Positions 1 through 9,000 of a stretch of DNA of 64,000 nt are shown piece by piece. The stretch lies in the NCBI RefSeq assembly GCF_018327685.1, contig NZ_BNEL01000001.1, forward strand, positions 62,001 to 126,000. The letters run 5' to 3'. The first letter of the stretch is position 1; each line of letters opens with the position of its first letter. The stretch is from Streptomyces sp. TS71-3. Its GTDB lineage: Bacteria > Actinomycetota > Actinomycetes > Streptomycetales > Streptomycetaceae. Below the pieces are notes generated by a model. It worked only from the letters and a program-made list of their open reading frames with translations. It made no database searches and was not told the origin of the DNA. The position numbers were made by a program, and so were the translations under genes.

Positions 1-1458
1 CACCATGCCGTCCTGCCCGAGCCGCCGATTGCCGTCGCCGACGCGGCCCTCTATCAGGCCGTCCGTGTACAGCATCAGGCTCCACGCGGGCCCCAGGTCC
101 ACCTGCGTCTGCTGCCAGCGGGCCTGCGGCATGATGCCGAGCGCCGGGCCGTTGCTCTCGTACGACAGCAGATCGGCCGGGCCGTCCTGCGGTGCGAGCA
201 GCGGGGCGGGGTGGCCGGCCAGGCAGAACCCGGCGCTCAGGCCGTCCGGCGCGATATCCACCGTGCAGAGCGTGGCGAAGATCTCCTCGTCGGACCGCTC
301 GTGCTCCAGGACCTCCTGAAGGGTGTGCAGCAGGCTGTCGCCACACAGGCCCGCCAGGGTCAGCGCGCGCCAGGCGATGCGGAGTTCCACGCCGAGCGCC
401 GCCTCGTCCGGGCCGTGGCCGCAGACATCGCCGATCATGGCGTGCACCGTGCCGTCCGGGGTGCGCACGGTGTCGTAGAAGTCACCGCCGAGCAGGGCGC
501 GCGAGCGGCCCGGGCGGTAGTGCGTCGCGAACCGCAGCACGGACCCTTCCAGCAGCGGCGTGGGCAGCAGGCCGCGCTCCAGGCGGGCGTTCTCCTGCGC
601 GCGCAGCCTGGACTCGGTGAGCTGGTGCTGCGCCATGTCGGCGCGTTTGCGCTCGACGGCGTAGCGGACGGCGCGGCTGAGCAGCCGGCCGTCCAGCTCC
701 TCCCGCAGCAGGTAGTCCTGGGCTCCGACGCGGACCGCCGCCGCGCCGCCCTCCACGTTCTCCGACGCGGTGAGCGCCAGGACGGCGTGGCGGGGAGCGA
801 GCTGGAGGACCTGCCTGAGGCTGGCCAGTTCGTCTGGTTTGCCTTTTACGTCGCCTGAGGTGCCGGCGGGAGTGCCGGTCGGGGCGGACGTGCCGGTGGA
901 TGCGGGCGTGCCTGGATCCGTGGCGCCCTGCGCGGTTACGGGGCGCGGGGCGGTCTCCGCGCGCGCCGCACCCGTTCGGGGCGCGGTGGCCGCCGCCGTG
1001 GCGGGGTCCCGCCGCCCGCGCGCGGCGGGCAGGGCGAGGTCCAGCAGGATGCAGTGCACGTCGTCGGTGAGCAGCCGCTGGGCCTCGGTGAGGTTGCGGG
1101 CGGTGCGGACGCGGATGGGGTTGCCGGCGGCGTCGAACAGCTCGGGAAGGCTCAGCGAGCGGGTGGGGTCGTCCTCGATGACGAGAAGGGTGAGGGGGCC
1201 GCCGGCGGGCGCCGCGGGGATGTCCCAGCGCTGGGCGTCGCCGTCGGAGGCGGCACCGCCGGCCTCGGCCGCGTCGGGTGCGTCGGGCGAGGGGGCGGAA
1301 CCGGGCGTGCCAGGGCTGCCGGCGGGCGCGGTGGTCTGTACGCGCGCGTCGGTCCGGGTCTCGCTGTCTGTGCCGTCCGGTGCGGAGACCGGCGGGGTAT
1401 GAGCCTGACCACTCTCCGCGGCCGGGACTTTCCTCTGCCGCGGTACGGGTGCGGGCAT
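1..1458 (-). CDS. REC-domain PP2C/SpoIIE-family serine/threonine phosphatase (3' end beyond window)
   Basis: Reads leftward from ATG 1458 (GGAAGGA upstream) and runs off the left edge; 486 codons are visible. After an Ala/Pro-rich N-terminus, a response-regulator receiver domain starts near residue 65 (LLVIEDDP), with phosphoacceptor Asp140 in LLDLALP. About 60 Ala/Thr/Pro/Gly residues interrupt the fold after Asp140; it resumes at LALTAS and YLLREE, where the usual Lys is Arg. A linker helix (ERKRADMAQHQLTESRLRAQ) leads to the PP2C/SpoIIE domain with GGDFYD, MIGDVCGHGPDEA and ALGIMP motifs. Family members dephosphorylate anti-sigma antagonists or similar partners, with activity set by the receiver domain. 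The partner here is unknown. Confidence 0.88.
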   Translation of the reverse strand, partial: MPAPVPRQRKVPAAESGQAHTPPVSAPDGTDSETRTDARVQTTAPAGSPGTPGSAPSPDAPDAAEAGGAASDGDAQRWDIPAAPAGGPLTLLVIEDDPTRSLSLPELFDAAGNPIRVRTARNLTEAQRLLTDDVHCILLDLALPAARGRRDPATAAATAPRTGAARAETAPRPVTAQGATDPGTPASTGTSAPTGTPAGTSGDVKGKPDELASLRQVLQLAPRHAVLALTASENVEGGAAAVRVGAQDYLLREELDGRLLSRAVRYAVERKRADMAQHQLTESRLRAQENARLERGLLPTPLLEGSVLRFATHYRPGRSRALLGGDFYDTVRTPDGTVHAMIGDVCGHGPDEAALGVELRIAWRALTLAGLCGDSLLHTLQEVLEHERSDEEIFATLCTVDIAPDGLSAGFCLAGHPAPLLAPQDGPADLLSYESNGPALGIMPQARWQQTQVDLGPAWSLMLYTDGLIEGRVGDGNRRLGQDGMV

Positions 1459-1926
1459 GGGCCTGGTTCCTTCCCTCCCCCCGAGGGCATGGCAGGACGT
1501 CGAGCGACGAGCCGCCGACGGGGACCATAGCGGGTGGCGCCGCCGCAAGGGAATGCCGGACCGAAAACGGCCTCCGTCATATGCCGCATCCGGACATGCA
1601 CTTGGGCGGGGCACGGTGGTATCGGGAATGACGAATCTCACCCCTGCGGGGTTGCTTGCCTGATGGGGGCGTTCCCATGGCCACGTGGGGCGCGTCACGT
1701 CGTCGCAGGCCCTCCGTCCGGTGGCGGAGGGCGTCGTTCCGTGGCGGAGGCGTGTCACCTGCGAGCGGAGGGTGTCACTTGGGGGCGGGGTGGCGTACGA
1801 GAAGCCGCCTCCCCTCCCGGCCGGGAGCAAGGTGGGCCGAAAGCGTGCGGGTGGCGGCCGGGTACGGCGGAGGCTGGAACCGGGTGGGAGCCGGTTCCAG
1901 CCGCCGCCAGGGTGGGAGTCGGCGGG
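1459..1926. other. Intergenic region, no gene seen
   Basis: Upstream of the phosphatase gene and downstream of the methyltransferase gene. Apart from the hairpin at 1872-1902 I see nothing recognisable; the open frames across it lack a ribosome site and recognisable protein. Confidence 0.5.
1872..1902 (-). terminator. Hairpin terminator after the methyltransferase gene
   Basis: Perfect 12-bp stem GGCTGGAACCGG / CCGGTTCCAGCC with a 7-nt loop, 24 bp beyond the leftward stop at 1927. No T-run, as is usual in Streptomyces. Confidence 0.7.
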
Positions 1927-2901
1927 TCAGCTCCGGGGCGCGAGGGCGGACCAGGTGAGCGTCAGCTCGCCGTGCCGCCAGCGGGACGGGCCGTCCAGGA
2001 CGGGCCACCGGTCCGTGAGGGCGCGGACCGCCGCGATCCACCGCTGCCGGGGCCCGTAGGCCGCATACGGCGCCGCTGCCGCCCACGCGCGATCGAAGTC
2101 ACGCAGGAACGCGTGCACGCGCTCGCCGGGCACGTTCCGGTGTATGAGCGCCTTGGGGAGCCGTTCCGCCAGATCGGACGGGGTAATCAGGGAGCCGAGC
2201 CGAGTGGCGAACGTCACCGTGCGCGGCCCCTCGGGTCCCAGCGCGACCCACACGTGCCGCCGCCCGATCTCGTCGCAGGTCCCCTCCACCAGCAGTCCAC
2301 CCCGCGAACCGCGCGCGGGGTCGGCCGGCGCGAGCCGCGCGCACAACCGCTCCCACGCTCCGGCCACCTCCGCCTCCTCGTACTGGCGGAGAACGTTCGC
2401 CGCACGGATCAGCGTGAGCCCCGGGGCGGACGCCGCCGTTCCCAGGGCCGTCCCCAGGGGCCGTGGCGTCCCGGGTTGCGTCCCCGGGGGCCGCGTCCCT
2501 GGGGCCCGCATCCCTCGGGCCTGCGTCCCCGGCCCCTCCGTGTGCACGGCCCCCGCCCCCGGGGCGCGTTCGAACTCGGTGACCGGGATCTCGAAGCCGC
2601 CGCGGCGGAAGAGAAGGCCCTCGCGGGCATGCGGCTGGGCGGCGGCGACCCTCTCCGGGGCGATCTCGATGCCCACCACCCGGGTGGCGGGGGCCACTCC
2701 GCGTAGCCGCCCGAGAAGTTCGACGGCGGTCCAGGGCGCGGCGCCGAAGCCCAGGTCGACGGCGACGGGGGCGGGGGAGCGGCGGAGTTCGGGGCCGTGG
2801 GTCGCGGCTATCCAGCGGTCCATCCGGCGCAGCCGGTTCGGGTGCGTGGTGCCACGCGTGACCACGCCCACAGGGCGGGAAGGAGAGGGACGACCGACCA
2901 C
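1927..2901 (-). CDS. Class I SAM-dependent methyltransferase
   Basis: A 324-residue protein from GTG 2901. I chose this start over the longer upstream frame because it lies 7 nt after a TAGGCT -10 box, the leaderless layout also seen at gpm. The SAM-binding segment is VDLGFG (residues 48-53), followed by VVGIEIAPERV. About 50 residues near position 110-160 are a Pro-Gly-Thr repeat (APGTRPPGTQPG and variants) inserted between core strands. The C-terminal part (NVLRQYEEAEV, LLVEGTCDEIGRRHVWV) looks like an intact catalytic core. The substrate is not evident. A hairpin follows the stop. Confidence 0.75.
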   Translation of the reverse strand: MVGRPSPSRPVGVVTRGTTHPNRLRRMDRWIAATHGPELRRSPAPVAVDLGFGAAPWTAVELLGRLRGVAPATRVVGIEIAPERVAAAQPHAREGLLFRRGGFEIPVTEFERAPGAGAVHTEGPGTQARGMRAPGTRPPGTQPGTPRPLGTALGTAASAPGLTLIRAANVLRQYEEAEVAGAWERLCARLAPADPARGSRGGLLVEGTCDEIGRRHVWVALGPEGPRTVTFATRLGSLITPSDLAERLPKALIHRNVPGERVHAFLRDFDRAWAAAAPYAAYGPRQRWIAAVRALTDRWPVLDGPSRWRHGELTLTWSALAPRS

Positions 2902-2914
2902 GCTCCCGAGCCTA
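2902..2914 (-). promoter_or_regulatory. -10 box of a leaderless promoter
   Basis: On the minus strand TAGGCT (2914-2909) is followed by 7 nt and then GTG 2901. No convincing -35 box. Same geometry as upstream of gpm. Confidence 0.5.
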
Positions 2915-2946
2915 GGCGCCCCGGGGCGGATCGTTCCCTCCACCGG

Positions 2947-3069
2947 CCGTTCCCCGTGTTCTCCATCACCGGTTCCCGTGTGCTCCACCACCCGGTTCCC
3001 GTGTGCTCCACCACCCGGTTCCCGTGTGCTCCACCACCCGTTCCCCGTGTTCTCCATCACCCGTTCCCC
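2947..3069. repeat. 23-bp tandem repeat array
   Basis: Five copies of a 22-23 bp unit (CCGGTTCCCGTGTGCTCCAC plus CAC) and a partial sixth. The two middle copies are identical; the outer ones carry TGTTCTCCATCAC variants. It lies in the 736-bp gap between the methyltransferase and mshA. C-rich low-complexity DNA follows to about 3300, and no gene is visible in the gap. Confidence 0.9.
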
Positions 3070-3637
3070 CCTCGTTCCACGTTCCCCCTCGTTCCCCGCC
3101 CCCCGTCCCCGGCTCCCCGCACCGGCCCGTCTCGGCCAGAGCAGCCCGGCCCGAAGCGCGCGGCCCGAGCCCAGCCCCAACCGCCGGGCCCGAGCAGCCC
3201 GGCCCGGCAACCCGGCTGGGCCAACCCCACGTCCCGGCCCGAGCAACCCAGCCCTCCCCACCCTCACCGCCCCCGGCTCCCTCACCGCCCTCACAGGGCG
3301 GTACGTGAGAGTGACCACAGCCCGCCGCAAGCGCGACGCACCGAAGACACCGGTAATCATTCGGCAAAGTAGAAATGGAATGCAGGCCTCCGCTGTTGGG
3401 CCTGTGAGGAGGAGTTCGCACATCTTCAGCCACCCGTGAGGAAGCCCCGCCAACGCCCGCCAATGCCCGCCGACGCCCGAGCGAGCCCGCCCACCGACGC
3501 GCGGGCAAGCCGGCCCGCCGACCGCCCGAGTCACCAGCAGAACCGCAGACCGCAGACCGCAGGACCCCGCCCCGGGTCACCCACGGCGCACGGACGGACC
3601 GAACGCCGAGCGCCGCGGCACGCAAGGAGGACACCAG

Positions 3638-4984
3638 GTGACGCATTCCGTGACCAGGCTCGGACGCCGGGCATCCGGCGCCCCCGCCCGGCTCCGTCTG
3701 ACGGGCGCGCCCCGCAGGCCCCGCCGCGTGGCCATGCTCAGCGTGCACACCTCCCCTCTCCACCTACCGGGCACCGGCGACGCGGGCGGCATGAACGTCT
3801 ACATCGTGGAGCTCGCCAAGCGCCTCGCCGACATCGGCGTCGAGGTGGAGATCTTCACCCGCGCCACCAGCGGCATGCTCCCGCCCACCGTCGAGCTGGC
3901 CCCCGGCGTCCTGGTCCGCCACGTGGACGCCGGCCCGTACGGGGGCCTGACCAAGGAGGAGCTGCCGGCGCAGCTCTGCGCCTTCACGCACGGCGTCATG
4001 CAGGCCTGGGCCGATCACCGCCCGGGCCACTACGACCTGGTCCACTCCCACTACTGGCTCTCCGGCCAGGTCGGCTGGCTGGCCGCCCAGCGCTGGGGCG
4101 TTCCCCTGGTGCACGCCATGCACACCATGGCGAAGGTCAAGAACGCCGCCCTGGCCGAATGCGACAGCCCGGAGCCCGCCGCCCGCGTGATCGGCGAGAC
4201 CCAGGTGGTCCGCGCCGCCCACCGGCTCGTCGCGAACACCGCGGAGGAGGCCGACGAGCTGGTGCGCCACTACGCCGCGGACCCGGCGAAGATCGCCGTG
4301 GTGCACCCGGGCGTCAACCTCGACGTGTTCTGCCCCGCCGACGGCCGCGCCGCCGCCCGCGCCCGCCTCGGCCTGCCGCAGGACGCCCTGATCCCGCTCT
4401 TCGCGGGCCGCATCCAGCCCCTGAAGGGGCCGGAGGTACTGCTGCGCGCGGTGGGCGAGCTCCTCCAGAGGCGGCCTGACCTGCGCTCGCGCGTCGTCGT
4501 CCCGGTGGTGGGCGGCCTGAGCGGCGCCGGCCTCGCCAAGCCGGAGAAGCTGCACAAGCTCGCCGCGCTGCTCGGCATCTCGGACGTCGTCCGCTTCCAG
4601 CCGCCGGTGCGTCAGGAGGAGCTGGCCGACTGGTTCCGGGCCGCCTCGCTGCTCGTGATGCCGTCGTACAGCGAATCGTTTGGCCTGGTCGCCATAGAGG
4701 CGCAGGCGGCCGGGACACCGGTGCTCGCGGCGGCGGTCGGCGGCCTGCCGGTGGCGGTGCGCCACGGCACCACCGGTTTCCTCGTCCACGGCCACGAACC
4801 GGCCGCATACGCGCGCGTGCTGAGCGATTTCGCCGACGACCCCTCCCTCACCGACCGGTTCGGCGCGGCAGCCGCCCGGCACGCCCAGTCCTTCGGCTGG
4901 GGCACCGCCGCCGGCGCCACGGCGGCCGTCTACAGGGAGGCCCTCCACGACCACCGCCACCGGATCCGCCCCCGCGTGGGCTGA
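3638..4984 (+). CDS. mshA: D-inositol-3-phosphate glycosyltransferase (mycothiol biosynthesis)
   Basis: A 448-residue GT4 glycosyltransferase that transfers N-acetylglucosamine from UDP-GlcNAc to 1L-myo-inositol-1-phosphate, the first step of mycothiol synthesis in the cytosol. The GTG start at 3638 has AAGGAGG 7 nt upstream. The N-terminal Rossmann half carries [19 protein letters not shown] and HTMAKVKN, which bind inositol phosphate and donor in this family. The C-terminal half has [17 protein letters not shown] and the GT4 EX7E motif (Glu346, Glu354 in ESFGLVAIE). Length and neighbours (a YbjN gene downstream) match Streptomyces MshA. About 30 extra basic residues precede the core ([15 protein letters not shown]). 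Confidence 0.96.
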   Translation: MTHSVTRLGRRASGAPARLRLTGAPRRPRRVAMLSVHTSPLHLPGTGDAGGMNVYIVELAKRLADIGVEVEIFTRATSGMLPPTVELAPGVLVRHVDAGPYGGLTKEELPAQLCAFTHGVMQAWADHRPGHYDLVHSHYWLSGQVGWLAAQRWGVPLVHAMHTMAKVKNAALAECDSPEPAARVIGETQVVRAAHRLVANTAEEADELVRHYAADPAKIAVVHPGVNLDVFCPADGRAAARARLGLPQDALIPLFAGRIQPLKGPEVLLRAVGELLQRRPDLRSRVVVPVVGGLSGAGLAKPEKLHKLAALLGISDVVRFQPPVRQEELADWFRAASLLVMPSYSESFGLVAIEAQAAGTPVLAAAVGGLPVAVRHGTTGFLVHGHEPAAYARVLSDFADDPSLTDRFGAAAARHAQSFGWGTAAGATAAVYREALHDHRHRIRPRVG

Positions 4985-5050
4985 CCCACCCGCCTGCACG
5001 AGTTCCGCTCGCGCGAGGCCCGCCCGCCCGAAACTCCGCGCCCCGTCGAC

Positions 5051-5106
5051 CGTTGCGGCGCGCCCGCGGCACAGCGATCGTTGCGGCGCGCCCGCGAACC
5101 CGGCGG
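5051..5106 (+). repeat. Direct repeat upstream of the YbjN gene
   Basis: CGTTGCGGCGCGCCCGCG occurs at 5051-5068 and 5089-5106, and its first 8 bases recur near 5133. The 38-bp spacing places the copies upstream of the YbjN-gene promoter; a regulatory role is conjecture. Confidence 0.5.
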
Positions 5107-5163
5107 CCGTCGCGTCGCCCCGCGACACCGCCACCGTTGCGGAGGCCCCGCCACCCGCTCCCA

Positions 5164-5169
5164 TACCCT
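5164..5169 (+). promoter_or_regulatory. -10 box of a leaderless promoter
   Basis: TACCCT followed by CGGCCC and ATG 5176, a 6-nt gap that puts the expected transcript start at the initiation codon. There is no Shine-Dalgarno sequence. Confidence 0.55.
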
Positions 5170-5175
5170 CGGCCC

Positions 5176-5703
5176 ATGGGTGACGCGCAGACGAGGGCCA
5201 CGGGCGACGCGCAGACGACGGCCATGGAGTGCATCGAGGCGACCCTCCGGGGTGCCGAGCTCGACTGGGAGAGCCCGGAACGCGGCAGGTACGTCGTCCA
5301 GCTCCCCGGCACCCGGAAGCTATCCACCACGCTCAGCCTGATCGTCGGCCGGCACGCGCTCTCCCTGAACGCGTTCGTGATCCGCCACCCCGAGGAGAAC
5401 GAGGAGGGTGTGCACCGCTGGCTGCTGGAGCACAACCTCAAGCTGTACGGGGTGAGTTACGCGGTCGACCGGCTCGGCGACGTCTACCTGGTGGGGAAGC
5501 TGCCGCTGGCGGCGGTCACCGAGGACGAGCTGGACCGGCTGCTCGGCTCGGTGCTGGAGGCCGCCGACGGCAGCTTCAACACGCTTCTGGAGCTGGGTTT
5601 CGCGGCGGCGATCCGCAAGGAGTACGCCTGGCGGGTGTCCCGCGGCGAATCCACCCGCAATCTGGACGCGTTCACGCATCTGACCCAGCGACCGACCTCC
5701 TGA
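5176..5703 (+). CDS. YbjN domain-containing protein
   Basis: A 175-residue protein of the YbjN family, which resembles type III secretion chaperone folds and has no settled biochemical role in actinomycetes. It starts at ATG 5176, directly after a TACCCT box, although the frame is open further upstream. Recognisable segments are YVVQLPGTRKLSTTLSLIVG, FVIRHPEENEEGVHRWLLEHN and DRLGDVYLVGKLPL, then a helix with DELDRLLGSVLEAAD. Position just after mshA is conserved in Streptomyces, but it has its own promoter and is probably not cotranscribed with mshA alone. Confidence 0.88.
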   Translation: MGDAQTRATGDAQTTAMECIEATLRGAELDWESPERGRYVVQLPGTRKLSTTLSLIVGRHALSLNAFVIRHPEENEEGVHRWLLEHNLKLYGVSYAVDRLGDVYLVGKLPLAAVTEDELDRLLGSVLEAADGSFNTLLELGFAAAIRKEYAWRVSRGESTRNLDAFTHLTQRPTS

Positions 5704-5846
5704 CGCCGGCTCACTCACCGGGCCGTCCTTCCGGACGGTCCGTGCCTTCCACCGGCCCCGCGTCCCCACCCGCACCGCTGGGCGGATCCCCCGGCACCAC
5801 GGCCGCGCGCCGTGAGCAGGACCTCCCTGGTCCGCCGCCCGCACCC

Positions 5847-5868
5847 GGGGCCGGACCTCTCCGGCCCC
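5847..5868 (+). terminator. Hairpin terminator
   Basis: Perfect 9-bp stem GGGGCCGGA / TCCGGCCCC with a 4-nt loop, between the YbjN gene and the beta-helix gene. Confidence 0.55.
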
Positions 5869-5945
5869 ACGACTCCCCGCCGGGACGGGGCAATTGGGCC
5901 GTGCACGCCTCTTTCCGGGCGCCGGGCCGCATGGCATGCTCACGG

Positions 5946-5955
5946 CTTACGTAAG
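5946..5955. promoter_or_regulatory. Palindrome upstream of the beta-helix gene
   Basis: CTTACGTAAG, a perfect 10-bp palindrome 42 bp before ATG 5998, in locally AT-richer DNA with CCGTATTCACGTACATG. Candidate operator or promoter region; no regulator can be assigned. Confidence 0.35.
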
Positions 5956-5997
5956 TCTGAACCGTATTCACGTACATGACCGATGAGAGGCGGGCTC

Positions 5998-7842
5998 ATG
6001 GGCGGCACGGGTATCGGCCACGACGGTGGCGCAGGCGGCCGGGGGATCGACGGCGACGGGCACGGCGGCACCGCCGCACACGGGGAACACGGCGCGGGCG
6101 GCCCGGCAGGCCGCGGCTCCCGCGTCAGCAGACGCGGCCTTCTGGGCGGCGCGATAGCCGTCGCCGCGGCGGTCACGGCGACGGGCACGGGCGCTGCCAT
6201 GGCGGCCACCCCGGGCACCCGAGGCACCCCCGGCACCGCGGGCGCCCCGGCGGTCGGTGGCCGGCAAGGCGCCGGCCGGGCGGAGACGCCCGCCCTCTGG
6301 GACGAGTTCAGGGACACCCCGTACACCCACCCGCAGATCCCCTACGTCGGCCGCGCCGGCTACCGGGGCGGCGAGCGCCGCTTCCCGCGCCGCCGGGTCG
6401 TCGCCAACGTCCTTGCGTACGGCGCGAAGCCGGACGGCTCCGCGGACGCGGCACCGGCGATCAACGCCGCCATCGAGGCCGCCGGAGCGGCGGGCGGCGG
6501 CACCGTCCTCGTGCCGCCGGGCACCTTCCGCATCGACGACCTGATCCGTATCGGCCACTCGAACGTCGTCCTCAAGGGCGCGGGCAGCGGCCGCACCAAG
6601 CTCTACGCCACGAAGAACCTCACGGACCTGATCGGCGTCTACGGCTCCCGGTACGGCGGCGACAAGTCGAGCTGGTCGTGGGCGGGCGGCCTCATCTGGC
6701 TCTGCCCCTCCGCCCGCTGGGACTCGCTCACGGCCGCCATCAAGGCCAAGGCCTGGCCCTTCGAGGGCTGGACCGGCAACAAGCGCGACGAGTGGCGGAC
6801 GCTGACCACCGTCGGACCGGCCCGCCAGGGCGACCGCTCCGTGACCGTCGCCGACGCCTCCGCGCTGCGCAAGGGCGACCTGGTCCTGCTGCGGCTGGCC
6901 GACGACGCCGGCCACACGCTCCTGGAGCACATGTCGGGCGGCGGCCCCGGCCCCGAGGCGTACTACTGGGACGACAAGACCAAGCTGACGAGCTACGTGC
7001 CGTACGAGTGGCCGGTGCGCGTCGAGTCCGTGCGCGGCGACCGCGTCACCCTGGAGCGCCCGCTGCCGCTCGACGTCCGACCCGAGTGGGACCCCCGCAT
7101 CACCACGCACGTGCCCGAGCTGACGGGCGCGGGCGTCGAGGGGCTCACCCTGGAGTGCGTCGAGACACCGCAGTCGGAGCACCTGCTCGACAAGGGCTAC
7201 AACGGCGTCGTCTTCCAGTGCACGTACGACTGCTGGGCGGACGACGTCGTGGTCTTCAACGTCGACAACGGCTTCGGCCTGGTCGCCGCATCCGCCTGCA
7301 CCCTCAGGCGCACCACGGTCGGCGGGCGCGGCGAGCACCACCCGTACTTCTGCCGCGAGGGCTCGCACGACAACCTCATCGAGGACTTCACCATCGAGGA
7401 GCGCACGGTCCCGGCGCCCGCCAACACGCAGTTGCACGGCATCAACGTCGAGGGCCTGTCCAGCCACAACGTCTGGTCGCGCGGCGAGATGCGGATGGGC
7501 ACCTTCGACAGCCACCGCGGCCTGCCGTTCGGCAACGTGCGCACCGACATCACCGTCAACAACAACGGCCGGCACGGCGGCGACGCCAGCGCCGGACCCC
7601 TCTTCGGCGCCCGGTTCACCCACTGGAACATCCGGGTCACCAACGAACGCGCCGGCCTGGTCAGGATCGACGGGCTCGCCCCGTACAGCGCGACGGTCGC
7701 CATCAGCACGGTCCGCGAGTTCGACCAGATCGACGTGCCCGACTTCACCGGCGACCTGCACAGCCGCCTGGAGCTCTACGGCCGCCCCGGTCAGGTGCGC
7801 CCGGCGAACCTGTACGACGCGCAGCGGACCGTGCGCGGCTGA
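5998..7842 (+). CDS. Tat-exported right-handed beta-helix (pectate-lyase-like) protein
   Basis: ATG 5998 has GAGAGG 7 nt upstream and gives 614 residues; an alternative ATG lies at 5983. The N-terminus has a Gly/His-rich n-region, then SRRGLLGGAIAVAAAVTA, a twin-arginine signal with Ala-rich h-region, so export by Tat is likely. The mature part has the opening typical of secreted beta-helix proteins (NVLAYGAKPDGSADAAPAINAAIEAA, GGGTVLVPPGTFRIDD) and later parallel-beta coils (GVEGLTLECVETPQ, NNLIEDFT-like repeats). This fold covers pectate lyases, GH28-like enzymes and phage-type depolymerases. Catalytic class and substrate (an extracellular polysaccharide) cannot be fixed from sequence. Confidence 0.85.
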   Translation: MGGTGIGHDGGAGGRGIDGDGHGGTAAHGEHGAGGPAGRGSRVSRRGLLGGAIAVAAAVTATGTGAAMAATPGTRGTPGTAGAPAVGGRQGAGRAETPALWDEFRDTPYTHPQIPYVGRAGYRGGERRFPRRRVVANVLAYGAKPDGSADAAPAINAAIEAAGAAGGGTVLVPPGTFRIDDLIRIGHSNVVLKGAGSGRTKLYATKNLTDLIGVYGSRYGGDKSSWSWAGGLIWLCPSARWDSLTAAIKAKAWPFEGWTGNKRDEWRTLTTVGPARQGDRSVTVADASALRKGDLVLLRLADDAGHTLLEHMSGGGPGPEAYYWDDKTKLTSYVPYEWPVRVESVRGDRVTLERPLPLDVRPEWDPRITTHVPELTGAGVEGLTLECVETPQSEHLLDKGYNGVVFQCTYDCWADDVVVFNVDNGFGLVAASACTLRRTTVGGRGEHHPYFCREGSHDNLIEDFTIEERTVPAPANTQLHGINVEGLSSHNVWSRGEMRMGTFDSHRGLPFGNVRTDITVNNNGRHGGDASAGPLFGARFTHWNIRVTNERAGLVRIDGLAPYSATVAISTVREFDQIDVPDFTGDLHSRLELYGRPGQVRPANLYDAQRTVRG

Positions 7843-7866
7843 AGCCCCGGGCGCGCCGCGGGCCCC

Positions 7867-8005
7867 GGGTCCCGAGCCCGGGTCCCGAGCCCGGGTCCCG
7901 AGCCCGGGTCCCGAGCCCGGGTCCCGAGCCCGGGTCCCGAGCCCGGGTCCCGAGCCCGGGTCCCGAGCCCGGGTCCCGAGCCCGGGTCCCGAGCCCGGGT
8001 CCCGA
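7867..8005. repeat. 13-bp tandem repeat array
   Basis: Ten perfect copies of GGGTCCCGAGCCC (7867-7996) plus a partial eleventh. Each junction makes CCCGGG, so the array can form many alternative hairpins on either strand. It starts 24 bp after the stop of the beta-helix gene and ends about 180 bp before the methyltransferase start. Confidence 0.97.
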
Positions 8006-8186
8006 CGGGCCCCCGAGAGGCGGGAATTGACGCGTTCATGCGGCGGTTGGTGTGGCAGGGTGGAGTGCCGGGGACAACGGAATTCGGCCGTGGTCACACC
8101 GACCGCCCCTCCAGCCCGTCCAGTCCGTAGTCCTGCCGCACCGACCGGGGCGGCGAGGTCGCGCAGCAGCAGCCGGGAGTGCCCGC

Positions 8187-8972
8187 ATGACGGCAGGAAA
8201 GCCGAAGCCCCAGGTCGACACCAGCAGGCCGCACCCCGCGCGGGTCTACGACTACATGCTGGGCGGCAAGGACCACTACAAGGTCGACAAGGTGGTGGGC
8301 GAGAAACTGCCGAAGATCGCGCACCGCAGCGCCCAGCTCAACCGCGCCTTCATGCACCGCGCGGTGGCCTGGGCGGCGCGGCAGGGCATCGACCAGTTCC
8401 TTGACGTCGGCACCGGCATACCGACCGAGCCCAACCTCCACCAGGTCGTCCAGGAGATCGTGCCGTCGGCCCGGATCGCCTACGCGGACAACGACCCGAT
8501 CGTGCTGCGGCACGCGGAGGCCCTGCTGGTGGGCACCCCCGAGGGCGCCACGCACTACATCCAGGCGGACGTCCGCGAGCCCGGGACGATCCTCCGGGAC
8601 GCCGAGGAGGTGCTGGACTTCAAGCGGCCCGTCGCGCTCTCCCTGCTCGCCCTGCTGCACTTCGTCGGCGACGACGAGAACCCGTACGGCCTCGTGCGCG
8701 CCCTCGTCGACGCCCTCACGCCCGGCAGCCTGCTGATCTTCTCGCACGGCACGTACGACCCGTATCCGGAGCTGGCCGACCGCATCGGCAACGCCTACGA
8801 CGAGGGCGGCATCACCCTGCGCCCCCGCAACCGCGCCGAGGTGGAGCGCTTCTTCGACGGCCTCGACCTCGTCCCGCCCGGCGTGGTCACCACGTGCGAG
8901 TGGTACCAGGACACCCCGGCCCCGGACTTCGAGGTCAACGGCATCTACGTGGGCGTGGCCCGGATCCCCTGA
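8187..8972 (+). CDS. SAM-dependent methyltransferase, DUF574 (Methyltransf_19) family
   Basis: A 261-residue protein from ATG 8187 with GGGAG upstream. It has the hallmarks of this actinomycete-specific family: RPHPARVYDYMLGGKDHY near residues 13-30, AQLNRAFMHRAV, the SAM-binding motif FLDVGTGIPT, and YADNDPIVLRHA. The family has a class I methyltransferase fold, is often present in many copies per genome, and has no established substrates. The promoter region includes the 13-bp array, which could affect expression. Confidence 0.9.
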   Translation: MTAGKPKPQVDTSRPHPARVYDYMLGGKDHYKVDKVVGEKLPKIAHRSAQLNRAFMHRAVAWAARQGIDQFLDVGTGIPTEPNLHQVVQEIVPSARIAYADNDPIVLRHAEALLVGTPEGATHYIQADVREPGTILRDAEEVLDFKRPVALSLLALLHFVGDDENPYGLVRALVDALTPGSLLIFSHGTYDPYPELADRIGNAYDEGGITLRPRNRAEVERFFDGLDLVPPGVVTTCEWYQDTPAPDFEVNGIYVGVARIP

Positions 8973-9000
8973 GGCGCGGCCGGGTGCCGCTGACCTGGCG

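Noticed and set aside
2947..3069. Possible CRISPR array
   Set aside because: Copies are contiguous 22-23 bp tandem units without unique spacers; no cas genes.
7867..8005. Possible origin iterons
   Set aside because: Perfect GC-only 13-mers with no AT-rich region and no replication gene nearby.
5968..8097. 709-codon leftward frame opposite the beta-helix gene
   Set aside because: Composition is typical of an antisense shadow and the rightward frame has a Tat signal and recognisable fold.
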